Assembly: GCA_039707465.1 (NCBI GenBank)
Contig: CM077644.1
Span: 102,129,375-102,193,374, forward strand
Reading direction: 5' to 3'
Origin: Rhabdophis nuchalis
Lineage: Eukaryota > Chordata > Lepidosauria > Squamata > Natricidae
Length of the DNA: 64,000 bases
A program made the position numbers and the translations under genes. Positions within the stretch are counted from its first letter, which is position 1, and each line of letters begins with the position of its first letter. The notes beneath the pieces were generated by a model. The model saw nothing but the letters and a program-made list of their open reading frames with translations. It searched no databases and had not been told where the DNA came from. Of the stretch, positions 24,380-36,469 are shown one piece after another.

Positions 24380-26184
24380 GAACAGAGAAATTCAGACAGG
24401 GATGAATCTTGTGGAGACTATCTGGGATGAGTTTGATTCTGTGACCCCCAAGGGCATGGAAAGGATTATGGGGAGACTTAGTGCTGCCACTTGTGTGCTG
24501 GATCCATGTCCCTCTTGGTTAATTTTGGCTTCCCGGGAGGGGACACGAGGCTGGCTCCAGGCAATTACCAATGCTTCATTGAGAGAGGGGTTCTTTCCTA
24601 CCATGGTGGTGGGGCCCCTCCTGAAGAAGCCTTCCCTGGATCCAGCTTCTTTAGCCAAATATCGTCCGGTCTCCAACCTTCGCTTTGTAGCGAAGGTTGT
24701 TGAGAGTGTGGTAGCATGTCAGCTTCCCCAGTACCTGGATGAAGCTGCCTACCTGGATCTGTTTCAATTGGGTTTCAGGCCCAGGTACAGCACGAAGATG
24801 GCATTGGTCACATTGGTTGATGATCTCTGGCAGGCCTGGGACAGGGGTTGTTCCTCTGTCCTGGTACTATTAGACTTCTCAGCAGCTTTCAATACCATCG
24901 ACCATGGTATCCTACTGCGACAACTCAGGGTGTTGGGAGTTGGGGGCATTGTTTTGCGGTGGTTCTCCTCCTACCTATCAGATCGATTGCAGTTTGTGTT
25001 GACTGGAGGACAGGGATCAACCCGAGGCCCCTCACTTGTGGGGTGCTCCAGGGGTCAGTTCTCTCACCCCTTCTGTTCAACATATATATATGAAACCGCT
25101 GGGCGAGATCATCTGTGGTTTTGGGGTACGGTATCATCAATATGCTGAAGATACCCAACTTTTCATTTCTACCCCAAGCCACCCAAACAATGCCCTTGAC
25201 CTGATGTCCTGATGCCTGGAGGCTGTGCGGATCTGGATGGGGATGAACAGGCTCAGGTTCCACCTCTCCAAGGCTGAGTGGCTGTGGTTTCTGTCATCCC
25301 GATTTGTCCACCTTGTTCCATCTTTGGTGATAGGGGGAGAAGTTTTAGCCCCCTCAGAGAGGGCCCGCAATCTGGGAGTCCTCCTGGATATGCTGCTTAG
25401 TTTAGAAGAACACCTGGTGGCTGTGACCAGGTTTTTTTTTACCAGGTTCACCTGGTACATCCATTGCCCCCCTTCCTGGATCGGGATGCCCTGTGCACAG
25501 TCACTCATGCCCTCGTCCTTTCTCACCTGGACTACTGTAATGCTCTCTATATGGGGCTGCCCTTGAAGAGCACATGGAGGCTTCAGCTGGTCCAGAAGGC
25601 GGCCGCACGGGTTGTCATGGTGGTACCTAGGTGCTCCCATGTTACACCCCTTTTAGGCGGCCTGCACTGGTTGCTGGTTGTTTTCCGGGTGCAATTCAAG
25701 TTTTTAATTATGACCTTTAAAGCACTCCATGGCTTAGGCCCAGGGTACTTGTGAGACCACCTACTGCCACCAGTAGCCTCCCACCGTCCAGTACGATCCC
25801 ACAGAGTTGGCCTCCTCAGGGTGCCATCGGCCAGACAGTGTCAGCTCTCTCCTCCTCAGTGGGAGAGGCTTCTCTGTGAGAGCACCTTCCCTTTGGAATG
25901 AGCTGCCCCTGGAGCTTCGCATAATTCCCGACCTCTCCTTCTGGCGTGCCCTAAAAAGCTGGCTTTTCCAGCAAGCTGGCCTGGCCTGAATAAAATAAAT
26001 TATTAATTTTAATTGTTAATTTTAATTTATTTTAAATTTAACTGTAAATTGTTAATTTATTGTTATTGGATTCTCTATTTAATCTTTTTTTAACTTTTGT
26101 ATTATGTATTTTTATGTTGTACGCCATCCTGAGTCCTTCGGGAGAAGGGCGGCATATGAGTCCAATAAACTATAAACTATAAAC
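24380..26184 (+). mobile_element. 5'-truncated L3/CR1-type LINE, longest copy in the window
   Basis: The first frame (24360-25148) encodes the fingers and palm of a non-LTR reverse transcriptase: VTPKGMERIMGRL, VLDPCPSWLI, LLKKPSLDPASLAKYRPVSN, LGFRPRYSTKMALV and LLDFSAAFNTIDH (FDT is usual). A frameshift near 25030 breaks the GVPQGS block; the other frame has GVLQGSVLSPLLFNIYI. The catalytic box reads YAEDTQLFIS instead of YADD. Later frames carry RLQLVQKAAARVV, ALHGLGPGYL, and WNELPLELRIIPDL with FQQAGLA. The 3' UTR has the 'tacgccatcctgagtcc' block and ends in ATAAACTATAAAC. No endonuclease domain. Dead, 5'-truncated copy. Confidence 0.88.
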
Positions 26185-26189
26185 AACTA

Positions 26190-27600
26190 TTAGTGTTCGA
26201 TCACATGCTAAGTCCAACCTTCCTCCCAGTGTTGTTGCTGGGAGGTTGAAATGAAAAGACTCTTCCAGGCATTGGAGTTCATGGATGAGGACAGGTAGTT
26301 TGCATCAAATGTACTTATGAAGTTATTCTTTGCCTTGTAGGTCAAATCATTTTAGGCAAATGGATTTTTTGTTTATTTTCCCCTTTGGGACAAATAACAT
26401 TTGGAAAACTGTTGAGGGAAAGTTATTTCTTCTCTCCCAATGCTGTGCAGCTGATAGAGAGTCCCTTTCAGCTCTTATTAACACTAAGATGTTATTTCAT
26501 CTTGTTAAGTGCGATTTGGCAGTTTTGCTAAAAGTCTGTTTAGCCCATTGGAAGCAAAACAATCATCCCTATCAATCCAATTGCCACATGTCAAGAGTTG
26601 TGTGATTTTTAAAAAAAAAAAAAAAGAGGGGAAGAAACTACCAGAAGACAAAGCCTTACTCTTCAAATTCCCTAATATGATTGGGAACATATTGGATGTA
26701 CTCGGTGCATTCTGAATGTACTCAGGCAATTTATTCCAAATGGATACTTGACACCATCAATGAATCACAGAAGGCCTTGTTGCAGCAGTCACTAGGCTAC
26801 AAGAAATTGATGCTTTGAAATATGATTTTGAAAAACTAAAGCAGTAGAAAAACAATAGAGAATTGAATCAAACCGTGTTAGATGGGAGATGTCTCTTATT
26901 TGGCTGACCTGGACCCTATGTTGCAGTGCACCAATCATGCCTATAACAAAGCATGTCATTCAGCAATCTGGTGCATATTCTTTTTGAGTGTCTCTGTCTA
27001 TTTCTTTGTGGCCAGGACCTCATTTACCAGTTCCATGTGAATCATTCCTTCTGGCCAAGACCTATATGTTGGATTTAGCTTCAGCAGCAACAAAACCAAA
27101 GAAAAATCAGAAATTAGGTTCCTACATTGTGCAACAATCAGTCAACAGCAGCCAGGATCTCTAGCATGGACGTCTCCAGAGGTTTATTAAATAATCCTAG
27201 CCATCATCAAAGCAACAGAAAGTACTCTGGCATTTAAGTTAAACTGGCCAGAGGAACGCATCCAACATTTGATCCAGATTCATCTAAATGTTCTTCTGCA
27301 AATAATGACCCTGTTGTTTGGAGAATTGTAATAGGAATTGTAATATATGCACATTAAAAAGGGTCTGTTTGAGAAAAGCTAATCTATATGGAGATTTACT
27401 TCCAGGCTGATGGATTGCACATGAGTGCTAAACATCCCTCTAAATGTTTAGAGAAATACTGAGTAAAACAATCTTATACCAATATAACTTGCTTCTCTTC
27501 CCGTGCTCTTCTTTATGTGATGCTGGTTTTCAGTAGAAGTTCAGACAAATATAGATTTTGAGCATAGATGGCCATAGATTTTTAAAATGTATATATGTTT
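26190..27600. other. Unassigned intronic sequence
   Basis: Contains an A-rich run at 26610-26625. 26700-27300 has a faintly retroelement-like look but no motif I can name. Confidence 0.35.
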
Positions 27601-27631
27601 GTATGTGTGTATATATGTGCATATGCATGTA

Positions 27632-27745
27632 ATCCATCCATCCATCCATCCATCCATCCATCCATCCATCCATCCATCCATCCATCCATCCATCCATCCA
27701 TCTATCTATCCATCCATCTATCTATCTATCATCCATCCATCCATC
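27632..27745. repeat. (CATC)n with ATCT interruptions
   Basis: About 17 CATC units, then mixed CTAT/CATC units. Confidence 0.95.
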
Positions 27746-27944
27746 AGATTAAGCAATTTGGATTAAGTGAAGTATCAAATGTAGCCCCTGCAATTTAAGA
27801 AGTGCTTTTGTGGGCTTTTTGATCTGTTTATACTTTGCTTGCTAGATCTTAAGGTTACTTATTCAGCATTACTTATGATGAATTATAAATATAATTTCCT
27901 TTTTTTCTTTAAAAAAGAGGCAAAATTTTAAAAGGAAAATGTAA

Positions 27945-28125
27945 CTTCTTTCACCTCCTATTTTTTGTCCAATAACAATCCTGGGAAGTGGGTTGGGCTG
28001 GCAAAGAGGGACTGTTGAACTGTCTCATAATCACCTAGTCAGCTTTCATAGCTAATGTGGGACCAGAACTCACAGTCTCCTGGTTTCTAGCCTGGTGCCT
28101 TAAACACTACATACATTTGCATTCT
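27945..28125 (-). repeat. MIR-like tRNA-derived SINE
   Basis: Plus-strand order: 'tcacctcctattttttgtcc', 'cctgggaagtgggttgggct', 'cagctttcatagctaatgtg', 'cagaactcacagtctcctgg' and 'tttctagcctggtgccttaa', the reverse of tail, core, B box, head. Confidence 0.65.
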
Positions 28126-28476
28126 ATTTCTTGAGATGTTTGGAAAGCTGGTGCAGCATCCAGTTGACGGCATAATCAAGAAATAGTTAATGAAGGGCAG
28201 AGTGCTAAGAATTATTATGAATCATGTTGACTGCTTCTTCTCCTGAGGTACTTGCGAAGCATATGTGTGAGTTGTGGTGACAGAGCTCTACAATCACTGC
28301 TTTTCTCCAGTAGGTCGTGGCTGCTGCCATTTATCTACCAGATTATGTCGCCATTGACACTAACCATTGATTAATCCTCAGAACAAGACAGGTTTCTGGA
28401 CTGTAGAATATCCCTCAAAATAAGGCCTAGAGAGGCCCTTTAAAGAGATAAGTTATACCAGTACTATCCTCTAAGA

Positions 28477-28658
28477 CGGGGGTCCTCAACACTCAGTGTG
28501 CAGATCGGCACCGGGCTGCTGCATGCCAGAAACTGAGCTGTACAAACAACTGAAGCCGCATTGGCAGGATGTAGGCAGCAGGCAAAACCACATCCCCTCC
28601 AGTCAGTGGAAAAACCTTTCTCGATGGTCCCTGGTGCCAAAAAGGTTGGGGGCCACTG
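28477..28658. mobile_element. 182-bp hAT-type element, GGGGTCCTCAA / TTGGGGGCC ends
   Basis: Ends CGGGGGTCCTCAAC and GTTGGGGGCCACTG are inverted repeats. The interior has 'gcaccgggctgctgcatg' and 'ggtccctggtgccaaaaagg', which I recall from a nonautonomous hAT family also found in mammals. The duplication is ctctaaga (28469-28476) / ctctaagg (28659-28666). Confidence 0.82.
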
Positions 28659-28666
28659 CTCTAAGG

Positions 28667-28801
28667 CAGGGATGTCCAAACTTGGGAACTTTAAGACTTG
28701 TGGACTTCAACTCCCAGAATTCCCCAGCCAGCATAGCTGGCTGGGGAATTCTGGGAGTTGAAGTCCACAAGTCTTAAAGTTCCCAAGTTTGGACATCCCT
28801 G
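28667..28801. mobile_element. 135-bp palindromic hAT MITE
   Basis: Begins CAGGGATGTCCAAACTTGG and ends with its reverse complement; almost perfect hairpin with the same centre as 5989-6123. Flanked by ctctaagg at 28659-28666 and 28802-28809, so it shares its left target copy with the previous element. Confidence 0.92.
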
Positions 28802-28814
28802 CTCTAAGGTAACC

Positions 28815-30045
28815 CTGGGCATTGCCTGTGCTTGATAGCATGTACATTCTCCATGGCTCTCTCACCTGTAATGCTCCCAGGTAGAGAAAAATCCCTCATG
28901 GTGAACTTTCTCTGTGATGCTTTCTTAACTTAGTCTCTTCTTCTTTAGATCTAGCAATTTCAGACAGAATAGCTTGGCTTAGCTGTGCTGCTCAGGAAAA
29001 AGGGAGTAATACCAGAGGGGTAGCAGATGAGGGGGAAATCTTTGTTAACTTGCCAGCCTCCAGTTATATAAGAACTCCCAGAATTTCTAGTTGCTGTCAC
29101 AGTGTCTCATAATTACAAATAATCTGAAGAACTTCAGGTTAGAAAAGAACGAATTCTACAAATGGGTACTAGAAAACAGGCTAGAAATGAATGAATTTTT
29201 AGCACTCAAAATCCTGATTGGGCTTATTTTCTGAGGAGGTCTTATTTTCAGGGAAACAGGGTATATATTTAAATATATTGAATCAAAATTAGCAACAGAC
29301 CACATTATAAATGCTTCCGACTTTGTGTTTTTCTCTGTTTTTCAATGTAATGCTGTCACTGTTCTCCACAACCATTTTTCAAGTGGAATAGGTTTCAATA
29401 AATTACATGCAAAGAATTCCACCACGTATTTTAGAAAACAAAGCAACCAAAATCTTACAGCCTTTCTAAACGAAATGATTTATTGGGTAAAACAAATGGC
29501 ACTTTTTCCTTAGAGCAGCAATTCCAAACTTTTCAACATGTCTTCATTTCTAACTAGCCCACCTACTGAGGATGAATTACAGTTCTCTCATAATAAATTG
29601 CAGTGGCAAAATGTTAGTACCTCTTTGAAGTGGCCTATCTGTTGTAAGAACCCTTTTTTTGCTTTTCAAGCCAAACCAATGCACTGCCCTACTTTGTATA
29701 AGGTTGCCTGAGTGATAAGGGCACTATTGTTTAGCGCCTGTGACATCCCTGGAGGTGATACAATTTTTGTTACTTTAGTTTCTTTTTAATGAGGAACATA
29801 GGAGAAATATTTTTAACAGAACAAATACATAATCAATGTGTTTCATTTAGTAAAATACTCTTTTAGTAATTAAGCATTGCATTCTTTCAAAGGTTATTTC
29901 ATCTCTCAATACACCCACATCCACACCACACACATATTCCAGTACTTAAAAAAAAAATTTAACCAAACCAAAGAACATGTATAATGTAGTCTAAAGCAAG
30001 TCATCCTTTGGCAAAATATGTCTTTCTTTGTTTTGTGTCTAAGAT
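28815..30045. other. Unassigned sequence with a possible DNA transposon end
   Basis: 29215-29266 on the minus strand reads 'accctgtttccctgaaaata' then 'agacctcctcagaaaataag', a string I associate with a reptile DNA transposon end, but no partner end was established. Confidence 0.35.
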
Positions 30046-30051
30046 TGAAAT

Positions 30052-30285
30052 AGACATAATAGCAATAGTACTTAGACTTGTATATTGCCCCAAAGTGCTT
30101 TACAGCATTCTGTGGGCGGATTACAATGTCAGCATATTGCCCCCAACAATCTGGGTCCTCATTTTATTGACCTCTAAAGGATGGAAGGCTGCATCAACCT
30201 TGAGCCCCATCAGGATTGAACTCCAGCCTGTGGATAGAGTTCGCCTGCAATGTTGTGTTCTAACCAATGCACCATGAGAAATTTA
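30052..30285 (-). repeat. Sauria-type tRNA-derived SINE
   Basis: Plus-strand order 'agcaatagtacttagacttg', 'tatattgccccaaagtgctt', 'tgtcagcatattgcccccaa', 'caatctgggtcctcatttta' and 'gttctaaccaatgcaccatg' is the reverse of the element at 51890-52132. Confidence 0.8.
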
Positions 30286-30374
30286 TCTTCTTGTGATTTC
30301 TCAATGTCATTATTATTTTAAAGAATATGTTATCCCCTTATAATTCAGAAGATCAACATATTTGCAGAAATATC

Positions 30375-30430
30375 TGAACCAATTTCATTGTAATTTTAGT
30401 ACAATGACAATAAAGATTATTATTATTATT
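30375..30430 (+). mobile_element. Rex1/L2-like LINE 3' terminus
   Basis: 'aaccaatttcattgtaattt', 'agtacaatgacaataaagat' and (TTA)n; matches 20337-20399. Confidence 0.65.
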
Positions 30431-30504
30431 TAATCAGATCTGAGTGACAGGAAGAAAGCTTTGGTGTTTATTTCTGTTGCTGCTGTTATTTTCTTGTTTT
30501 AGAG

Positions 30505-30690
30505 CAGGGGTCTCAAACTCGCGGCCCGCGGGCCAATTGCGGCCCGCAGGACGGTATCTTGTGGCCCCCACTGTGATATGAAAGTATAACATTAGTGCGG
30601 CCCGCAGGGGGAGTGAATCCCTTATGCGGCCCAGCCTCACCCAGACTCTGCCTCCAGCGGCCCCCAGGTAAATTGAGTTTGAGACCCCTG
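30505..30690. mobile_element. 186-bp hAT element rich in GCGGCCCGC
   Basis: TIRs CAGGGGTCTCAAACTC and GAGTTTGAGACCCCTG. The perfect 8-bp duplication ttttagag lies at 30497-30504 and 30691-30698. The interior repeats gcggcccgc. Confidence 0.93.
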
Positions 30691-30698
30691 TTTTAGAG

Positions 30699-30880
30699 TC
30701 AGTGCTGACTCCTGATGATAGCCTGGACAGTTTTCCAGAAGTGGTTTGCCATTGCTTTCTGGGAGCTGAGATAGAATCAATGGCCCCAGTTTATCCAACT
30801 GGCTTTATGGCTAAGGCAAAACTACAATTCACAGTCTCCCAGTTTCTAACCTGGACCCTTAGACATTAATCCATATTGCT
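30699..30880 (-). repeat. MIR-like SINE, old copy
   Basis: 'gtggtttgccattgctttct', 'ccagtttatccaactggctt', 'atggctaaggcaaaactaca' and 'cacagtctcccagtttctaa' are the reversed SINE landmarks. Confidence 0.55.
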
Positions 30881-30939
30881 TTTCCAAAAAGCTAGTAAAA
30901 AATAGACAGATGATGCTTAGGAGTCAATTGAGTCTCTTT

Positions 30940-31001
30940 TTTCAATGGTGTTGTAACTTTGAATGGTCGCTAAATGAATCATTTTAAGTTGAGGACTATT
31001 T
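30940..31001 (-). mobile_element. End fragment of the 'GTCCTTGACTTA' MITE
   Basis: 'tcaatggtgttgtaactttg', 'aatggtcgctaaatgaatca' and 'ttttaagttgaggactattt' match one end of the family. Confidence 0.6.
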
Positions 31002-31004
31002 ATA

Positions 31005-32310
31005 TAGGATTTTCATCTTCATGGTACGTAGTTATTGTTTCTGTATTCTGAATTGGAACAGTCTGTAGCAGCAGATTAAACTGCTCAAAATAACTACAGT
31101 ATTCATACCAGCAGTGGCTATAGTGTGTAGTTTTGGACGTAGAAATGAATGTAGGCATGCAGCTTCAAAATAGGTAGGAGATCAAAGAGTAAATAGATCC
31201 CTAATTCAGTGTTTCTTGGGAACATGAATGACCACTTAAAATACTACTTTTCTCCAATAGTAAGTATTCTGGGAAATTTATGTGTGGGAAACTAGAAGAT
31301 GTGAATGAGTGTCTCAGGAATATCACCAGTACTGTTCTGGCATCAGCAATGCTAAGGAAAACCACAATGCTACTGCTACTGTTAGTATTATTTGAACTTC
31401 CATCCTTCCTGTACACTGAGAAAACAATCAAAGGCAGCCTTAGGTGTAAGTTTTTAAATTGGTTTGTAATTAAAACAATTAACTTTGACTTATTGATCTT
31501 GAGTAACTAGCATTCGTAAGTCTACTGCTTTAGATATTGTTAATTCTTGCAGAACTAATAGGAATTTAAATTTTAAAACATGAGATATCTTAGTTTAACT
31601 GGATCCAGTTTAAGGAAATTAAATGAATTCCAGGGGTGCCGTATCTTACACGTCATTCACATGCAAGAGTAAAAGTCTATCCTAATCTCATCCGAAACAA
31701 AATCCTCAGGGTCAGAGATCTATCAATCATTTTTCACACTTGAGCTAACCAATCCATGAAGCGAAGTGCCAATGAGGTATTAGATCAATATGAAGAAGCA
31801 TGGAAATTGATCTTATCCCAACCCAACTCCATTAACAGACCAGTAAGAGAATGACCTCTCACCTGCAGTGCAAATTATCTTCAGTTTTGAAAACCGCATA
31901 TCTGAACAAAGGCCTCTGAGTATTGTACTTTTAATAAATATGTTTCATGGCTAGACAATATAACTAAAGTCAGAGTTAAGAGCAAAATAAGTGGGTCTCA
32001 GAGAGATTATCTACTAGACCTGGACACTCAATTTTACCCATAAATGAGTTTATGTGTGAGTGAATTTCAAGGTTTTCTACATAACTAGTGTAATATACTT
32101 GCTACTCTACAGTCCCATTATTAATGAGGCAAAATCACACATTGAAAGAGGGAATTGAAAAGACAATGTCCTTCCAAGACCACAGCTATAACTGTGATGT
32201 CAAATAATGAGTGCTTTTTCTCTGATTCCACTGAGCTCACATAAGGAAGACAGTCAACTCCAAATACCTGATCCCTGGAGAATCATGTCAACTGGTATAA
32301 GTAGTCTTCA
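31005..32310. other. Unassigned intronic sequence
   Basis: 31620-31870 has faint retroelement-like composition, but no motif can be named. Confidence 0.35.
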
Positions 32311-32317
32311 CCATTTA

Positions 32318-32615
32318 CTTAGGGATTGTTTGAAGTTACAGTGGCATTGAAAAAAGTTACTTACAACCAGTCCTCACACTTAAAACTGACACAGTCACGT
32401 GATCAGAATTTGAGCACTTGGCAACCAGGATGTATTTCTGACACATACAGCATCCTGGAGTCATGTGATTACCATTTGTGATTTCCCCAGCTGGTTTCCA
32501 ACAATCAACGTCAATGGGGGTGGTGTGGTGGTGGAGATGGATTTGTTTAATGAATGCCAGATTCACATAACCGCTGCAGTGGTTTGCTTAACAACAATGG
32601 CCAAATTGCAGACTG
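32318..32615 (+). mobile_element. TIR MITE, 'GTCCTTGACTTA' family, divergent
   Basis: 'gaagttacagtggcattgaa', 'cacgtgatcagaatttgagc', 'cttggcaaccaggatgtat', 'gagtcatgtgattaccattt' and 'gtggtttgcttaacaacaat' parallel 9214-9609. Ends are eroded. Confidence 0.65.
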
Positions 32616-32639
32616 ATAGCTAAAACCCTGCATATATCC

Positions 32640-34482
32640 ATTCACAGCTTGTTTTCCTGTAATTAAACAATTGCAGCAGTTCATAACTAGTATACAATGT
32701 CTCATAAAACTTTAAATGGATTAATAATTTGTTTAAGGGGGAACGTGGATCCACTCTTCAAAATTGTGAGTTGCAATTCATCTAAAATTAAGCATTTTTT
32801 TGAAACCCAGCTTTAATTCCCCAGTCATAATAAATTTATAAGATACATTTATACATTTGGAAACAACAGTATTTTATACCCAACAGGTGTGACCTGCCTT
32901 TTAGGTCCTTTTATTGGTAAATATCAGAAATTAATATGGGCAGTGCAGGTTATTATTTAAATTTTATGACTAATTGGTGTAAGGAATTTTCTTGGCATTT
33001 GTGAATTTTCTGACTCCAGTGATCACAATGATTGTGGATTATGGACAGAATCCTCACTTATATAACTCCAAATTTAAAACTCATCATATCACCATATCAC
33101 CTGCGTTGTATCACCTGCGTTGATACAAACTTCTATGAATGTTCATTGAACTGTGGTTTAATATAGTTTTTCTCAAAAATTATTCCAATAATATCTCTAA
33201 AAAGAAACCTAATGTTTATAAAACGTAGTTTTTAATACTCCGTGTTCACTATACTTTACCCTTCAGAGTATAATTGAATCAATGAATTAGAGGAAGGTTT
33301 CTAAAAAAAAAAAAGGATTAATGCATTTTTAATGATAGAAAATGATATAACTTCTGTTATTCACTAAGAATAATGGCAGATCTATCAGGTTTGTACCGAT
33401 AAGAGCTGGGTAAGTTTATCTGAAAGCTTCATAATGGCTCTCATTTAGCCGTAACTGGGGGGCGAGGGGGTGGAGAAAAGGAACTGTAGACATCCCATTT
33501 ACTTTCCAATTCATTGTTTATTTATATGAGTTTCCTTCTATCTTGTAACCAGTTCAGAAGCCTAAACAAAGAGATGAAAATTTGTTTAATAAATATACAT
33601 TATTGATTCCCTTTAATAATATGCATTTTAAGTCATTCTTACAGAAACAGGATGTAAGAGCTGAAATACTCAGACCACACCATAGGGATTTGTACTGGGG
33701 TTATATTGCCTAAGATAATGTGCAGTAACAATGAAAAATATTTCAATTTGTGCAGGATTCGGAGTCCTCATTTCCTTGACATAGTCAATACGGAACTCTG
33801 TTTTTTTTTCATATAGCTGACTAATGCAAGCCTTGGAGATCAGAATAGAGTAGCCAACTAGTAATTTGATGCTTACAGTTTTACTATGGTGAAGATGATT
33901 GCTATGATGATTGTAGTGGCCTACAAAGACATTCATTGCACAAGGAGTACTTATTTAAGGGATTACCTGTCTTTGATTACTTCTGGCTATACAATGACAT
34001 GTTCCAGTTCCCATTAGTTAAGCAGGGTCATCTGCTGTGACATGTTCCAGTTCCCATCAGGAGATAAGCCTTCTCTGATTTTGTGCCTGGCCTTTGGATC
34101 AACATTCCATCTGAAAGTTGAATAGTTCCAACCCTGGCCACCTTTCAGATGGGTCTAAGCAGCAGGTCAGAGATTTTAAGACTATTTTGATTGTTCTTGA
34201 ATTCTCCTTGGTTGGATGAGTCAACTCAGGTACAAAATCATTTATTATTTTTAATATTACTATTATACTTTGCATTTATCTACTGCTTTGAGTTTCATAC
34301 TGAGTGGGAGATCATATATATTGATTCAACCAATGAATTAGCCAACCAACTAACCAACCAACCAGCCAACCAACCAACCAACCTATGATGGCATTTATGA
34401 ATCATTCAAATTTTTTCTGTAATGCTTCTGTTAGAAGCTGAGAGATAAAGAACTAAAATCTCATCTCAGGTTACAGTGCTAT
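32640..34482. other. Unassigned intronic sequence
   Basis: 34342-34383 is an (AACC)n-type simple repeat, and 33991-34059 contains an imperfect direct repeat of 'gacatgttccagttcccat'. Otherwise nothing recognised. Confidence 0.4.
34342..34383. repeat. (CCAA)n microsatellite
   Basis: About ten CCAA-type units with minor variants. Confidence 0.85.
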
Positions 34483-34494
34483 TTTGGATGGATA

Positions 34495-34755
34495 AAGGTA
34501 AAGGTTCCCCTCACACATATGTGCTAGTCATTCCCAACTCTAGGGGACGGTGCTCATCTCCGTTTCAAAGCCAAAGAGCCAGTGCTGTCTCAAGATGTCT
34601 CCATGGTCATATGGCTGGCATGACTAAACACTGAAGGTGCACAGAACACAGAACCTTCCCACCCAAGGTGGTTCCTATTTTTCTACTTGCATTTTCACAT
34701 GCTTTCAAACTGCTAGGTTGGCAGAAGCTGGGACAAGTAATGGGAGCTCACTCCG
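34495..34755 (-). repeat. tRNA-derived SINE with (ACCTTT)n tail, 5'-truncated
   Basis: Matches 56966-57317: 'aaaggtaaaggttcccctca', 'catatgtgctagtcattccc', 'ggtcatatggctggcatgac' and 'gctaggttggcagaagctgg'. The perfect 12-bp duplication tttggatggata at 34483-34494 and 34756-34767 supports insertion of a truncated copy lacking the tRNA head. Confidence 0.82.
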
Positions 34756-34769
34756 TTTGGATGGATACA

Positions 34770-35185
34770 ACAATCATAATTTGCCAGTTCAGCTGTATGG
34801 AAGCCTATGATTTGATTGAAACAGGAAATAATGCACTCCATAAAACTCATTGAGAATTTTTCTATCCATAGTTCGCCTGAATATAAACTGGGAATTACAA
34901 TTTGCCTTTCTATATAAAACAATCAGGCATAGTATCTGTTTGGATTTCATTCATGCCAATTAACTTAGAAATAGTCATTTTAATATTGTATAATATTCTG
35001 CATTAAAACTGCTACTATTGTAACCCCACCCTCACCTGTCTATCACACACACAGTTTATTACTTTAGTATAAACAAAATAATTATAATATATAACTGTAT
35101 ATACTCTATAATAGTGACAACAAACTTCTGCACTACAATTAAACAGCAGTACCTAAAGTAATGCATAACAATGCAGTAAAACTGC
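34770..35185. other. Unassigned intronic sequence
   Basis: AT-rich; nothing recognised. Confidence 0.4.
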
Positions 35186-35188
35186 ATT

Positions 35189-35381
35189 GTCTCCAGAAGT
35201 TGTGAATGCTCCAGAAGTTGCCTCCAGAAGTTGTGAATGCCCCAACACTGCAAGTCTTCAAGAAGATGTTGGATAGCCATTTGTCTGAAATGGTATAGGG
35301 CTTCCTGCCTAGGCAGGGAGTTGGACTAGATGACCTCCAAGGTCCCTTCCAACTCTGCTATTGTATTATTGTATTATTGTA
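35189..35381 (+). mobile_element. CR1 LINE 3' end, sense orientation
   Basis: 'tccagaagttgtgaatgccc', 'caacactgcaagtcttcaag', 'gtatagggcttcctgcctag', 'gttggactagatgacctcca' and a (TATTGTAT)-type tail. A short local duplication of ctccagaagttgtgaatgc lies at its 5' edge. Confidence 0.85.
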
Positions 35382-35662
35382 AAACTGAAAGGACTAATAA
35401 TTCATTCCACTGAAAATGTCTGCATTTAATATGCCTGGGCAAATAAGAAAGAGTGAACTTGGTGCTGAAAATTATAAGGTGAGAGGATCAAGCATGCCAT
35501 CCCTCAGGAAGATCTCTTGAAGTACAAATGTGAAGATGGGCTTCTTCTCGCAACCTTAATACATTGGCAGTGTGAGATGAAAAGGTTATTAGTTTCCTCC
35601 ACCATAAGACATGTAGGTCTGTTGTGCTAGTATATTGAAATGGGCTTTATAAATGCTTAGGG

Positions 35663-35797
35663 CAGGGGTGTCCAAACTTGGGAACTTTAAGACTTGTGGA
35701 CTTCAACTCCCAGAATTCCCCAGCCAGCATAGCTGGCTGGGGAATTCTGGGAGTTGAAGTCCACAAGTCTTAAAGTTCCCAAGTTTGGACACCCCTG
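35663..35797. mobile_element. 135-bp palindromic hAT MITE
   Basis: CAGGGGTGTCCAAACTTGG at both ends in opposite orientation. The perfect 8-bp duplication gcttaggg lies at 35655-35662 and 35798-35805. Confidence 0.92.
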
Positions 35798-35809
35798 GCT
35801 TAGGGTGTT

Positions 35810-36235
35810 ATTAAGAATTGTTTTGTGAGTTCTATGTTTCTTGTTGGTTTTTTTAACCAACTTTTTCACTTCATTTAAAATATTAAAATATGAAATCCAA
35901 AAGAAAAAAAAGCTAAACAAAACAAAACTAGATGAAAATATTTTAAAAATGTGAATTAAAATACTTCTTTAAATGGATTTTTCTTTTCTTTTTCTATTAG
36001 AAATGTATGCATTTTGATAATAAGCATTTGTCCCCAAGGGATTGGTTATGTCATAGACCCAGCAAGGGGTGAATGAGAAAGAAGCAGATGGTGCTTTCTC
36101 ATACGATCACATGTGTAAGAAGGGCAAATCTGATGTCAGAGAGCAAGTAAACATTGCCCACCAGTCTACGATAACCCAATAATCCTCAGATTTTACTGGT
36201 AGCCTAAGATTGTCATTCAAACTGGTGTCATTACA
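35810..36235. other. Unassigned AT-rich sequence
   Basis: Nothing recognised. Confidence 0.4.
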
Positions 36236-36249
36236 CTTAGCCTGCCAGA

Positions 36250-36383
36250 CAGTGGTGGGATTCAAATGATTTAACAACCGGTTCTCTTGCATAATGATTT
36301 CTTCCAACAACTACTTTACCAAACTGCTCAGAAACTTAACCAGCTCTCCCGAAGTGATGCAAACTGGCTGAATCCCACCACTG
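36250..36383. mobile_element. 134-bp hAT MITE, CAGTGGTGGGATTC family
   Basis: TIRs CAGTGGTGGGATTCA and TGAATCCCACCACTG. The perfect 8-bp duplication ctgccaga lies at 36242-36249 and 36384-36391. Confidence 0.93.
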
Positions 36384-36469
36384 CTGCCAGAGCGTGTATC
36401 TGGTAGACTGAGTCACCAGCTGTACTTTGCATTAATTTGTAGTTTCAGTCTAGAGACATAGAGTGTATC

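Noticed and set aside
24360..25148. A 262-codon host gene
   Set aside because: The motifs are those of a non-LTR reverse transcriptase with frameshifts and a truncated 5' end.
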